NCBI GenBank assembly: GCA_014621425.1
Contig: JAANBB010000009.1
Location: 186,001 to 250,000 of the forward strand
Direction of reading: 5' to 3'
Source of the DNA: Cylindrodendrum hubeiense
Lineage: Eukaryota; Ascomycota; Sordariomycetes; Hypocreales; Nectriaceae
DNA: 64,000 nucleotides
The notes beneath the pieces were generated by a model. The model was not told the origin of the DNA. It saw nothing but the letters and a program-made list of their open reading frames with translations, and did not search any database. A program made the position numbers and the translations under genes. Positions 1 through 12,209 of this stretch are shown one piece after another (position 1 is the first letter of the stretch; every line of letters begins with the position of its first letter).

Positions 1-273
1 CTTTGAACCACCAGCCTCAGGGCACGCCTAAGCAGTACTTTTCCACTATCTGCAGCCTGAATTTAGCGCATAAACAGCGAAGTTATAGGGGTGTGAAAGA
101 GACTTATTGTTAGGTGATAGGTACCCTCATGGCACCAAAAATTTGCGATCCCCTCACCCACGAGCCACCAAGATGATGACTTGACCCATCAAACTCCTAA
201 TTTACACTCCATTCCCGCGTTTCTACGGCCCGTTATTTGGTTGGCGAGCAGCTGCGCTGCACTAGATTTGAGA
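1..273. other. Upstream region of the Jlp2-like gene
   Basis: No gene is seen here. The stretch precedes the ATG at 274 and should hold the promoter and 5' leader of the Jlp2-like gene. A minimal upstream ORF (two ATGs, one Thr codon, stop) lies at 173-184; whether it is inside the transcript cannot be told from sequence. Confidence 0.4.
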
Positions 274-1263
274 ATGGTCTACTACTTCACCTCCAGCGTC
301 GTTGAGCCCTCTGCCTTCATCTACGTCGGCAAGGACAAGTTTGAGAGTATGTCTGCTCCCACCCGCCGCCTGCGCTGTCTCACCGGCTGAAACATGCTAG
401 ATGAGGATTTGATCAAGTTCGGCTGGGAGGAGGATGTCTGGTGATTATTTTCCACCGTCTGAATGCGCGGGGCCGATCTAACTCCGTTGCAGGGTGAGTC
501 TTTACTTTCTTGATCGCTTCTACTTGACTGGCATCTGAGAATCGACTGACACGCGGCCTCTTAGTTCCATGTGGATAAACTATCCAGTGCCCATATCTAC
601 CTCCGAATGAGGGATGGCGAACAATGGGACTCGTTGCCTGAAGAGCTGGTCATGGACCTTGCCCAGCTGACCAAGGCCAACTCCATCGAGGGTAGTCCAG
701 CCGCCTAATCATGATATCCTACGGGACCCAGCTGACCATGTCGTGAATAGGCAACAAGAAGGACAACATTACGGTCATCTACACCCCTTGGTCTAACCTG
801 AAGAAGGATGGCAGCATGGAGGTTGGTCAGGTTAGCTTCAAGGACCAGCGCAAGGTAGGCAACCGTCCCCCTCCCCAACAATGGCTGCCTTGCTCACGAG
901 CATTACGTAGGTCAAGAGAGTACTCGTCGCCCAGCGCGAGAACCCAATCGTCAACCGCCTCAACAAGACCAAGGTGGAGCAGAAGCCCGACTTCAAGCAG
1001 GAGAAGGACGACCGCCTCAAGGAGCTCCGCAAGAAGGAGCAGGTCGTTGTCCTACAACGGGTACGTTCCCTCAACGCAGGGATAAATCCAGCGATCTTCG
1101 TATTAACCAGCGACAGCGAAAGGAAGAGGCCCGACAGGCTCAGGAGTGGAAGGAGAAGAAGTGGCAGAAGGATCACGCATACGATGACCTCTTCACAGAA
1201 GAGGCCATGGCGGCTACGAGCAACCAGGACCGTGACGAGACGTGGGAAGACGATTTCATGTAA
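274..1263 (+). CDS. Jlp2/CCDC25-like NFACT-R domain protein, spliced
   Basis: The spliced protein has 215 residues and matches the CCDC25/yeast Jlp2 family nearly end to end. It starts MVYYFTSS, continues through [17 protein letters not shown] and [11 protein letters not shown], and ends in a charged coiled-coil tail closing with DDFM. The N-terminal two thirds is the NFACT-R (DUF814) fold. The family is known for a nucleic-acid or translation-linked role, and human CCDC25 is reported as a DNA sensor; the fungal function is not settled. Exons are 274-346, 401-440, 493, 565-691, 751-854, 911-1060 and 1111-1263. The single nucleotide at 493 is required to rebuild the conserved Trp-Phe-His and to keep frame (648 nt in total). 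ATG 274 is the first in-frame ATG and matches the family start. It is convergent with the next gene, 221 bp away. Confidence 0.9.
493..493 (+). other. Predicted one-nucleotide exon (or stwintron junction)
   Basis: Exon 2 ends at 440 with TG of a Trp codon. A GT..AG intron runs 441-492 (gtgatt..gcag), one G follows at 493, and a second GT..AG intron runs 494-564 (gtgagt..ttag). Only TG+G+TTC gives the conserved W-F-H-V-D-K. Removing 441-564 as a single intron shifts the frame into a stop shortly after. Confidence 0.7.
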
Positions 1264-1484
1264 TTCGCAAGTCGTTCAATTATTGGCGACGTGTGACGTC
1301 GCAGAAAGAAGTAATCAAGAAAGTGGTTATTCAGTATCCAATCTCCCGAATGGTACATGCAATTTCCATCAATCCACTACGTTACAATCTGCCAAACTCA
1401 TCTCGCAAAAGGGTATCCAATGCTCTAATTCCTACATGAGCAACATATGAAAATTCCACATCGGCATAGCTCCGAACATTGCCA

Positions 1485-4400
1485 TTAGCCACTAACGCCA
1501 ATCCCCAAGTTTCCACTCAGGCTCAATTCATCTAAGCGACCCGTGATCCCTCCCACCTCGCTTGAAGTCTCAAGACGGATGGGACTAGATGAGCCACGCT
1601 CGCTAGCACTGCAACTCGAAATGCCTCCTTGCCGATGACTAGGGAGGTCTTTTGTATCGATCAATGGAGTCCGCTGAGGAGGGAGGTCATCTTCAGGCTC
1701 CTCCTCGACTAAATCGTCAAGGTCCTCGTCGGGCTGCCGAGCTCGCTCCTCCTTTGAAGGATTGGAACCCTTCTGACCGTCCAATCTGATCACAGGTTCA
1801 CCTCCAGGAAGCTTAACTTCACGGGCCTCCAGAGTCTCAGCAATATCTAGGAGTAGCATATCCATGGGGCAGATGTAGGCTGCATGCTTTCGTTGACTCC
1901 AAGCGAGAACATGCCCACAGAGCTGTCCGTGGCGGCGGTCGATGACCCAGGCTCCACTATCTCCAGGGATTCCAAGAGGCATTCCCATAGTCTTCCCCTC
2001 GTCTTGTGGGAATCTGGCACTTGTAACCTGATATGTGTGACTGGGAGATGCTCGGCCGTAAATCTTCACGCTGGTAAGAGCGGGGAGAATCTGACCCGTC
2101 TGCAAGCCACTCGTTCGTGCCAGGCACTGTACCTCCATCCCTGGCAAGGAAGAGGAGGGAGCAACAGTGGTTGGCCGCAGCAGTGCCACGCCATCCTTGG
2201 TCTTGCGACCTAGCTTTTGTAGGGATGCAGAGTCTTGGGCCCGAGGGATCGAGTTATCGTCAGGCATACGGTCATCCGCAAACTCAAAGAGGGCCCAATC
2301 CACCTCATGAATAAGGCCGTCGGCTTGTTTTCTGCGAATGCCACTTGAGGCATAGATCTCTCCAAGGCCGTAGGTATCGAGATGGTCTTCGTCCTCGGTC
2401 TCGATGCAGGGATAGAAGCCCTCCTCCACATCATCCAGAGCAGGTTGGGTAACGATATAACCATCACCACAGCCCGGTTCTACTCCTGGAATGTCACCAG
2501 GTTCATTATATTCTCCATCTTCTTCGTCAGAATCGTCTTCATAGTCGCTCGTCACGTCAGAATCGGAATATGCTTCCGATTCTGTGTCCGACAATTCATA
2601 AGCGAATTCGTCCTCGGCGGTGCTCTCTCCACTAGATTCAGCATACCAATCTAAATCGGGAAGAGCACTGCATCGTAGTGCTTCGTCGTTTCCAAAATCT
2701 CGATCCGGATCATCAAGCATGTGATGGACAGTCATGCCGTAAGGCTTGTCGTCAATCATGACAAGACCACCGAGACTAACAGGGGGGAGGTGTCGATCCC
2801 CGATCCAAGCGCCGATGCTTGCCCCATTGCCGGGCCGTTCTTGGTACTCTGGGTTGATGGCATCAACGCTGTCGTCACCTCCAGCTCCATTGGAATTACT
2901 CCTTCGGGCCATGGAACTGATGACAGACCCAGGCTGGCGTCGTGACCTGAGAACGTGGCCACGGCAAACCTTCAGTGAGAATCCGGTTGTGCCGTCAAAC
3001 AGTTCGCTGAGTCTCTTGTTGAGAATTGCACGAACTTTGCCAACCGAGGTGCAAACCACAAGCACCGTGGGTTGAGTCTTTTGAGGACTCGGCCCAACTG
3101 ACTCGAGAGAAATCTCTACCGACTCAGGGTGCTTGCGGTAGAAGTGTCGGAGAGCATGATTGATCTGAGGCATCAAAATTTTGTTCCATCGGTCCACAAT
3201 CTCGGGTGCAAGTGGCACGTGGGGATATAGTCGGGTCTTGGTTTCCGATTTTGAAGCAGGCTTCCCCAGCACGGCATCTGGTGATTGTTAGTAATCCGAA
3301 TCTCAACTTGCTTAGATGAGGGCTTACCATCGAAATCCGCATCTCTGTCAACTTTTGTATCCCTTGTGGGGATTGATGCGGGGAGCTCCACAATTGACGG
3401 CTTTTCGTTGGCGAAGTTCAAGGAGCTCTTCGAATCCTTGCTGTCCTTGCTGCCCTTGCTATTTTTGGAAATAGGAGGTATCGGGTGGTTGAAAGGAGAC
3501 GAATGACTATTTGCTTGTTGGACATCTTGATCAAGTCTCTCTTCGAGACCGCTTACACCATCCAGAATGCAGCATGCTTCCAAAAATCGGCTTGCTCGCA
3601 CTTGAACTGTGGAAAGTAAGGCCTCTCCACTGGAACGTCCGGCAAGTTCGTCATCAACTGCAATCCAACACGACTGGACTGCCTTCATATAAAGGCTACC
3701 GCATCGAACGGCGAGCTGTTCCAGGAGCGATTCGGGGACAAACGTCGCAGATTCGGGGACAAGGGTTTCTAATTTAGTCCATAGTCCAACTGACAGCAAC
3801 AGCATAGCCAAGGAATATAGGTCTAAAACCCGCTGGTCTGTACTCTTAGCCAAGGGAGACAATGGTGTGTTGCGAGGATCGAGTGGATGGCGAGAAAGAA
3901 TTGGCTCTGGGGAAGGCTCATCCTCGGAGAATACGTCAAAGGAGGATACCAAGGGCCGGCGGATATCCACCTCGCCATTGCTGACACCAGGTTCTGTTGT
4001 CACAGCGTCACAGAACGAAATATTCCTGTCGACAAGGTCTCCGTGCATTACTCCTCGGGCATGCATGTCGAAGACGGTGTTCATCAGGTTGTGGGCCAAT
4101 CTGAACTTGACCTCCAGCTTGGGCTCCGAGTTAGGTTGGCAGAGAAGGTCGCCTAGGGTGGGGAGGTTGTAAAGAGGGTTTTTGGTGAGACTCTCAAACG
4201 AGACAGCATTGAATGATGGAGGAAACCGGTAGACCAGCCCCAGCCTAGAGTTCTCGAGGTCTTCGAAGTATCCGAGAAGGCGAGGTAGACCAGTCCAGGT
4301 GCCAGGCGATCTCTGAGGATCTTGTTGCAACCCAGCTGATAGCTTCTCAAAACGAGCCATTGGTGGCATGATACCAGTCATGGCATATATCGAATCAAAA

Positions 4401-5125
4401 GTGGCATACTCGAGGAGCAATGGCGCCCAGGGTTGTCTAGTAGTTCCTTGAGTAAGTTCCGAGTATGCCGTTTTGCTCATGAAGACAACTTCGCGAGCAT
4501 TGGTGCCCTGATCCTTTTGCCTTGGGCGTAGGTGAGTCAATGTTTGAGGGTCGATTTGCTGGGGAGTTTGCATTCGAGTTGATTCGAAAGGTCGGAAGTC
4601 CTCCGAAGTTGATGAGGACTTGAACGGCGATTTGGACGGTCGGCGAGGGAGTGCGCCAGATGAGCGTGTGCGGGAGAGGTCGTACAAGGTGTCAATAGAG
4701 GTGGTGAGATCGTTGACCAGATCTTCGAAGCGGCCCTTGTCCCACTGGACCAGCGGCGGTTTTGAGTCTTGTGAAGTCTGAGGTGCTTGAATCATGCGCT
4801 TAGAGCTGAGCCACAAAGGCTCGGCCTCGGCTAGAATATCTTTGATTGTCGACATGATACTTCCCACAACCTCACTCAGGCCGGCCTTTGATAGAGACTC
4901 ATCGATCTCGGCGGATTGGTTCGGATCTGACCACTCGAGGCCCCAGCTGACGAATCGATCTTTTTGGATGCGCAGCTTGCGATGCAGCGCCTTGATCTCC
5001 GGGTCTTCCTCATTCTGGACGGGTTCTTTGACGAAATCGCTCGATTTCTTGGTGTCATTGTAAAGGCGGCTGAGACGCTTTTGGAAGGGCAGCTGGAAGC
5101 CGCCCAGCGGAAGAAAGGATTCCAT
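1485..5125 (-). CDS. HeLo-like / kinase-like / trypsin-like protease fusion
   Basis: Two exons (5125-3328 and 3277-1485; 50-nt intron 3278-3327) encode 1196 residues. Residues 1-155 resemble the fungal HeLo (prion-inhibition and propagation) bundle: KDRFVSWG near 56-62, then the later helix [13 protein letters not shown] near 128-140. Residues about 270-520 look like a divergent protein kinase, with [27 protein letters not shown] at 361-368 in place of HRDxxxxN, and no clear DFG. A Ser/Lys-rich linker follows. Residues about 750-1090 resemble a chymotrypsin-fold protease: GMTVHHM (His near 784/785), [10 protein letters not shown] (Asp near 926) and GIPGDSGAW (Ser near 1040). A very acidic insert lies between His and Asp. 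The N-terminus is shorter than usual for HeLo proteins and lacks an obvious first hydrophobic helix; an in-frame stop lies just upstream of ATG 5125. The likely role, inferred, is sensing or execution in fungal cell death or immunity. Confidence 0.75.
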
Positions 5126-6854
5126 GGTGGGCCGTTATATCTATATCCCCTTAATTCGCTGCGAATGCGACGTCTGTGGTCGTCACCTCCAATGGCGTGG
5201 GGACGTTGCCGCGGGATGTGGTGCAATAGGCGACCAGGCTGAGGCGGGGAACCGATGTATTATTTAGTGAGGCTCAACAAGAGACGTGCAGCTGAGCTAG
5301 CGCCAGCGCATTCGGCATGGTCTTGGCGCACGCAGTTGGTTCGATTCGAGTCTTGTCTGAGATTCGTTTTCACACGCGGGATATGCAGAACAGAGACGGT
5401 GAACTCGAGGAGCGACGAGGGGCTCTTGCTGATACAAATGAGGAGCTGCTATCTCGGTGCCTGTAGCGGATCTGCGTTGCGGCCTCATTGCGGCCATTTC
5501 TTGGATTCGCGATGGTGCAAAATGCTGCTGCCTGAAGATCAACAGCACGTTGATTGGCCAGTATCCTATCATCGCACACCCGCCAATTAGAGGGGACCGG
5601 GGAAGCGGGGTCTTCTTTTTCCGATCCGATTCCCTGGGGTTTGTCGGTCACAGGACTTGTCACATGATGTCTGAAGGATCAAAGCCCGTGATCCTGTGAA
5701 CCCAATGCTGCTGCCTCAACGACATGACATGAGCAGGATCGAGGATCCACAAATAACCCGCCTAGTCCATCAGCTTCTAACGCCGCTTAATTTTGGTTAA
5801 TAACACGAGTCCAACCCCAGCCAACCAAGCCACGTCGATAATCGACAACGATCAGATCTAATTATGCGTCTCAAGCCAAGACGATAATCACACCTGTCAA
5901 GCACACGTCGCTCAGCAGTCTCTTCGGCCTCTGTGCATCCGTTTCCGCTGAATCGGGCCACTGTGGCCGTGGTTTCAAGCACTCAACGTCAGACGACTAC
6001 CGACTGGATCCCCTGTCAGGACCTTGAGAATCCCCGAAGCGGCCCGCTGTCGCTACGACTTCTTAGCGGAACATGCCTCCCGTCCCCCGACCAGACCTGG
6101 TCGTAGCGTCGATCTTGCTGGGGTCCCCAGAACTGGCTCCATTTTCGACGTCGTCTCTTGGCCCTAAGGCACGCGGTGCTGACGAGACAAGGTCCTCCTG
6201 TAGTCTACTGGATCCAATGCTCAATTATCGGCTCATTGGTAATATTCTGCATGGATCCCGCGTTATTAATCCCACACTACATCCTGAATCCTGTGAGGAA
6301 TTCTGTTGCCTTGGGCTAAGTCGTTTACTCCTGAAGGCTCGTCCCGATATCCTTAGCCTCCAAAACCGAGGGTGCCTAAAAACAACGATTTCATCTTCGT
6401 TTGGTTGGGACGAATGGCCGCCAATCAGGCATTGTGCTGTCAAACTGTTGGATTGCCTAATTAATCCTTGCGTAGCTCTCGACATGTGTTCGCAGCTTTA
6501 GAGTTTCTGTTGGTGGCACGGCATTTCTTTGCCGGTCGGCCGACGCCTACGCCGATGGTACCAACGCGTACACTCGACTCGGCCGTGGCAAATACTCACT
6601 TTGCACAGCTGCGGTCGTCACCCTACACGCAGCGTTTACTGAGGGATGCCACTAGTTAATTCTTCCTTTGCGCGGCTCCTCCAGGCGCCAGGGTTTTGTA
6701 TTTTGTTTGTCTATCCAATACGCCACGAGCCACGACTTTTAGTCAACAAAGCTATTTACATTGTCCCCCGAAAATTATTTACACCATTAATCGTAACACA
6801 CCGTAGGAATTTCCCATTCCGTGGAAAACTCCGAAAGGACCCAGTGCCGCTTTT
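5126..6854. other. Intergenic, no gene recognised
   Basis: This 1.7-kb stretch lies upstream of the HeLo-like fusion gene and downstream of the rhodopsin-type gene (both on minus). Open frames are short, overlap on both strands and resemble nothing known. The right end (about 6700-6850) is AT-richer, as expected of a 3' flank. Confidence 0.5.
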
Positions 6855-8151
6855 TTAGTGTGCCTTTTGCGAGTACTCGACGCTGTATTGCATCGTCTTC
6901 TGGATCGCCCCTTCTTGGTTGTTCTGCCAGTCGGTTCCAGTGCTCGGTCCGCTTTGGATGGTTGCGCCCAGGATGCTCTCTTCGCTGCCAGTAGATCCAG
7001 GCTTCTTCACGGCGTTCAGGGGTATACCGCCACTGCCATCGATCTGAATCCATTCGTTCTTGTCTCCTCGCGGTTGGCTGTGTGTCATGAAGGACTTGGT
7101 GCCGTAGCTTTGTGGGCCGTACTTCTGGTTGCTGCTGCTCTTGGGCATGAGCTTGGGGAAGAGTTTGACAATGACGGGCCGGATCATTGGGAGACAGGCA
7201 CAGACGATGGCCACATTCATCTCGATGACTGTCCACATGGTTGAAGAGATGTCATATGTCAGGTCGTTTGTTGTCGCGGCGATGTCGATGGTGGTGACTC
7301 GAAGACAGGAGGTGACGACAACGAATCCTCCCAGAGCAAAAACAATGACCAGAGCCGCCTTCTGGGCTCGTTGAATCTGCAGCTGATAGACGAGCGCCAT
7401 GGGCATGAAGAGGATGATGAGATCCGTCGCGATCGAGAATCCTGCATTGGCATACCAGAACTTGCCGCTGTCGATGCATTTTCCTTCGATTAACTTGTTG
7501 AATGCTCGTGGGACCGGGTCGCATTGGAAGATGGTGGCGACAACGGAAGCGATGCAGTACATAGTGACGCACACAATCAACATCCAGCAGAGCCACTTGA
7601 ACCACCGGATCTTGCCGAAAATTCGCAGATACAGCAAGAGGATAGATCCCTTCGTTAGGTTGATAGACGCTTTGTACGTGACTTGGCACACGTAAAAGTA
7701 CTGCAACGGGACATCAGGTTAGAGGCTGAAACTAACAAGCAAGCAGCGAAACGAATCACTAACCTTAAGAGCCTCGATCTTGTCCGCGGGGTCGAGCGTA
7801 AGAACATGGTGACCGAATCCGAAATGGCAAGCTAGGAAAAATAAGCCACAGGCCGGAATCATCAGATTCGTCCAACTTACATGCGACTTCCACTGCACTC
7901 GACAACAATGCGAAGAGCTATCCAGGAAAGTGGTTAGGTCCTGAAACTCCTTTACGAGGCTGAAAGAAGCCATGGCTTACCAGAGATGCAAAGATTGCAT
8001 AGTCATCAGCTCCAAGATGGCCGTTTTTCCTGAGCCGAGACCAGATTCTCGTCACAACCAACAGAGGGCATAGCACTCCGAAGATAGCTATAGGGATGTA
8101 TAGCATGTGCGCATTGCTGGCATCGGGGTCCAGACTGTCTGTCGTCGCCAT
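6855..8151 (-). CDS. Rhodopsin-type seven-helix membrane protein (Pth11-related)
   Basis: Four exons (8151-7981, 7917-7881, 7831-7764, 7700-6855) encode 373 residues. The protein shows the fungal integral membrane 'rhodopsin' domain of Pth11-like receptors. The N-terminus faces a first helix (LYIPIAIFGVLCPLLVV), followed by the conserved GADDYAIF, the hallmark LTKGSILLLYLRIF, a loop with CDPVPRAF and CIDSG, and helices through IVCACLPMIRPVI. The C-terminal tail is hydrophilic. No CFEM cysteine domain precedes the helices, so it belongs to the CFEM-less group. Pth11 proteins act at the plasma membrane in surface and host-cue sensing, but many relatives have no known ligand. The start is the first ATG in frame, followed by a short extracellular N-terminus. 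Confidence 0.85.
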
Positions 8152-11100
8152 GCTGGATGATGGTTGTTGGTTGATCGCTTATGGGGTTGTCGGAATTCGT
8201 CCGGGGGTCGGCGTCAAGTTGAGGATCGTCGGGGCCTCCAAGATATATGGAAACACGCTTCCCTGGAAGGAGGAGCAGAAGGAACCTCCTGTACCTCGGA
8301 ACCGCGGGTGTTATGCAACAAAGTCAGGGGATCGGGTAGCAGTCGACCAGCGTGGACCGGCTCACAAAGACGACATTCGGGGTGATATACAGCCAGAGAC
8401 GGTCTCACCACCGCGAGGCCGGGTCGAGAACTCGGGCACGTTACACTGTGGTCCTCTACTTTCGACGAACCCGTCCAGAGCGGCGTGTACGTGTACTCTC
8501 CTTCTGGAAGCCTCGTCCCCGATGTCTGTCTCGCTGCGGACTTTGATGGAGGGGTGTGTTTCCAGGAAGGGCTATCCTTGTCGTCATCGGGGAGTCAAGC
8601 CCGCAGTGGTTCGAGCAAGCGAGGTCAAAGTTAGCATGATGGCCAGGCGAATCGATCAGGGGGAGAGACGGAATCCGCTCATTCAGGGGTCGTGAGGCAA
8701 GTTAGACACCGCAGCGGAGACGGGGAGTGCGGTCCTCGAGGACGACCCACGTCGTCGGCCGGAGGAGCGTCGCCTTGGAGGCGGCAGAATTGGGTATCGC
8801 GCTGGCCACTCAGGTGACGGGGCTGCTTCGGAGGTGTCATTCTGCGACGGCTCAGCAGCGACCGGGACATTGTAGCATGGGGCTTTTGCTTTTGGCACTG
8901 ATACCCATGGTGTTCAGTTGCTGAGTCTTCGCGTATTTGCCCGCCTCTGGACCGACGATCACTCCTATCGTGGAATGCGGACCTGCAGTGGCGTATCTGT
9001 AGCCCAGTTGTCTCGAGGCCCCATGCTGTGGTGGCCGTAGCCGAAGTACGAATAACTCTCCTGAGACGGACTGAAGCCATTCGGCCGGGAAGTGGTGGCG
9101 TGCATCTCACCTCACCAGCCTCGGCGGGCGGCACAGCAGCAGATGCGGCCGTTGCCAAGGAGGCAGGCTAAGTGGGATGCTTGGATTCTCAAATGCCGGC
9201 ACAGTTACTTGTCAGGGGACGTCCGCCCGCAGGCAGATTCAGATCCCGCGCCGCGGCGAGCGGATTCGTACGGATATAGGTGGTGCTCTCAGAGGCAGGG
9301 CGGATACTGTGGACCGCGCCAGATCTGAACCCTACAGGTCCGCCCCGTCTCCGCCACGGGTTTGCGCTGAGCACCTGTCAACTGCTGTCCATCCCGCACT
9401 TATAGTGTTGGTTATTGCGATCGGTCCCGAGTCCGTGGCTCGCAGTCCCAGCGTGGCGGGCTCTCAAGCCAACAGACCGTGCTTCGATCCGACGGCTGCG
9501 GTGCTGCTGGCCATCGATCTGCAATATTGTTTGCAGATGATTACCTGGAAAGGCAACGGAATACCATCACGCCAGTTCCTCCGGCCTCGTTGCAGCATTC
9601 CGCACAGACGAAACACAGGGGGCCTGGTAGCAAATCCTACGGCCATGGGAAAACGGCCATGGGAACACGCACATGTGGACGCAGCGCTGCAGCGTTGCAT
9701 GCTCGACTTACAAGGAGGGGACCCAGCTCCCGTTTGTACCGTCCCGTCGCGCGTGTGGAGCCGGCATGGAGCCGGACGACGACGTCGCTGTTGGTCGCGG
9801 CGTCTGCTACGCCCGTCTCGCCACCCCAATCTCGCGTCGCGGTTGGCTGTTGGTCGAGACGGTTATTTAACCCATGCGGGCAGTGGCAGTGAGTCCCGAT
9901 GGCATGGAAGCCAAGTGCCATGTGTGATGGCGGGTGCATAGGCGAACTGCGAAGTCCCGGGTGGGAGAAACAGGATGAAAGGAATCCCGAAACCGCCACA
10001 TCGGGTCCGAACGAGGCCGCTGGGCCCGTAAAGCGCCCAGCTCGATCGACAAGAGATGCGGTCGGGGCTCCCACACGGCGAGTGGAACTGGGGAGAGATC
10101 AACGCGGCTCCTCGTGGGGAGAGAGAGATCAACGCGGCGCCCCCTGGGGAAGCCGTCGTTCCATGGCCGGCCGACAACAACGCCAGTCCCCTCTAAATCT
10201 AGTGGGCGTCTGTCTTTTACGAAATTCCCAGTTTGCGAGAATCGACCCCCTCGGCGGCGACCCTTGCTGCCAGATCCCGGATGGGGCCCCCCAGGGTGCA
10301 GGACTCATTACCCAAGTACATTACCCAGGTGCATTTGATGATGGAATGCGACTCTGTGTTGGGAGTCGTAACTTTGTAGGGTAGCTTGTAGGGTTGCCAA
10401 GTAACTTGTAAGGTTGCTGCTGCAAAGCCGCCTCAGCGCTCCCCACTGCCAGAACCGGGATCCAGGGTCCAGCGTCTGACATCTTGGCTCTCCAGTGGCT
10501 GGACAGGGGACGGGAGGCGGCCGCTAACGACGGCACTGGCCACATTGGCATCCGGTACATGGGCTGCTGGTCACTTGTTTCGGCGGGACTGGGGCTCCGT
10601 CAGGCCATTCTTGACCCATTCTAGCCATGTCGTTCTAGCCATGTCAACCTTCTGCCGACTTGTGGATGTTTGCCGTGATTTTCTCTTTCTCCTTCTATGG
10701 CGATGCGACGCTGCTGCGCGGCAGTTATCGGTGCGCCGGGGGCCTGGCGAATTGCTGTCGTTGCCACACTATGCTCTGCGACGCTGTGGCGCTCTCTTCA
10801 ACGGCGCTGCATTGTCGTGTCGGAGAGACCCGACCGTCGCCGTCTTCGGGCCTGGTGGTCGGCGAGACATGGACGCCGATCCTTCGCATCGGCAGCAGCA
10901 TGGGGAATCCAGTCGTGGAGTACAGGAGGCAGAACAGTAGGCCCGCGGCGTCAGGACGTATGCAAGGGCAGCCGCCAGATCGTCGCTGCTCCAGAGCGAA
11001 CGGCTTAGAAGAGGCAACCCAACCGCCACGTGCAAGACACATCTCGCCTCACCTCGCATCATCTATGCCATCTATGCCTTGCGCATAGGGCGTGTCGCGT

Positions 11101-12209
11101 GCAGAGCCAACGGCCCACGACGGATCGCCGATGGAGTGTCGTTCCACCGCGTGCCCCGTGTCGAGACCACTATGTATCGACAACGTCCGAAGGCGACCTA
11201 TCGGACCTGGCAATGGCCTTTTTAGCCCCCATACGCCTGCAACAGATCCTCGTCGCTACGGGGGTCGTCAGCTCCGTTCTGCGCGGGTCTTCTCGCGGGT
11301 TCTCCTCACGCGGGACGGCTCTGCTAGTGGCAGACACCCACTCGCGCCGGGCGCCGGGGGGGCTCCCTGATCGCCCGACACACATCTCGACACGGACGGC
11401 CGCCTATTCTTACTCTTCTCGCTATCGTTGGTTGATCGGGAGGGTCCCATTGTCTAGTTCGCCTAGCACCTTGTCCATGCCTCCCTGCCACAGAAGAGCA
11501 TCTCCCCACAACACCACCCCACTGGGGAGGAGGCGCCGCTCTGATAGACTCGGTCTCCCTTGGACCATGGCAAGATTGTCAATATTGCGGCCTCGACGTC
11601 GAGCATTTCCCGATGTGACATAGACGGCCTGTCTAGTGCTCTCTCACGATGCATCGCGTCCCCATCGGGAAGCATGGCGCACGAGGAATCAAGCGACTGG
11701 GGCGTAGGCAAACCGCTCCAGGTCGTCGGTTCGGGAAACGACCACTCGCAGAGTCGCGCTCCCTTGCCGACAACGTGCCATCAGTTCCGGAAACAGGAGT
11801 CGAAACCGGTAGATGGGTATTATTAGTGTCCTGCCGACATTGGCGCATAATTCCGTCGCGATAGCCCCTGGAAAGTGTTGCAGGAAATATGGGAACGTCC
11901 TTGGCTTGGAGGTGGTGTCGATATATTTGACTCGGTCGTCCGGCCCAGTCTTGTTGCTTTTCCTCAGCGAGTTCTTTTTTTATCAACTAATAATTATCAA
12001 CTGCCCATTTCGTTTTACTGCAGTCTGCTACTCGCTAGCTTCTGCAGATCCGTCACTTGTACTCGGGTGGACATTGATCACCGTTCCATCCCGGCTTCCC
12101 CTCCCCTACTACCGTTGTACTCCCCCCCTCATTGTCTCTCGTTCGAACCCCGTCTCTCGTTCGAACATCATCGCTCAGTCGAGCCTTTTCCTCTCTCACC
12201 AAGCTCATC
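8152..12209. other. 4-kb intergenic region with short local repeats, no gene recognised
   Basis: No conserved protein is seen on either strand. Long open frames around 9177-9941 and elsewhere are Arg/Pro/Ser-rich, overlap frames on the opposite strand and look like products of base composition. Short direct repeats occur: a block near 10090-10138 carrying gagatcaacgcggc twice, a 13-nt tandem near 10308-10334 (cattacccaagta / cattacccaggtg), and ttctagccatgtc twice near 10619-10645. The last 300 bases before 12210 are C/T-rich and look like the 5' leader of the MFS gene, with gtctctcgttcgaac repeated near 12134-12166. Confidence 0.5.

Noticed and set aside
9177..9941. A 254-codon frame in the gap before the MFS gene
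   Set aside because: It is Arg/Ser/Pro-rich, overlaps equally long frames on minus, has no conserved motif and no fitting introns.
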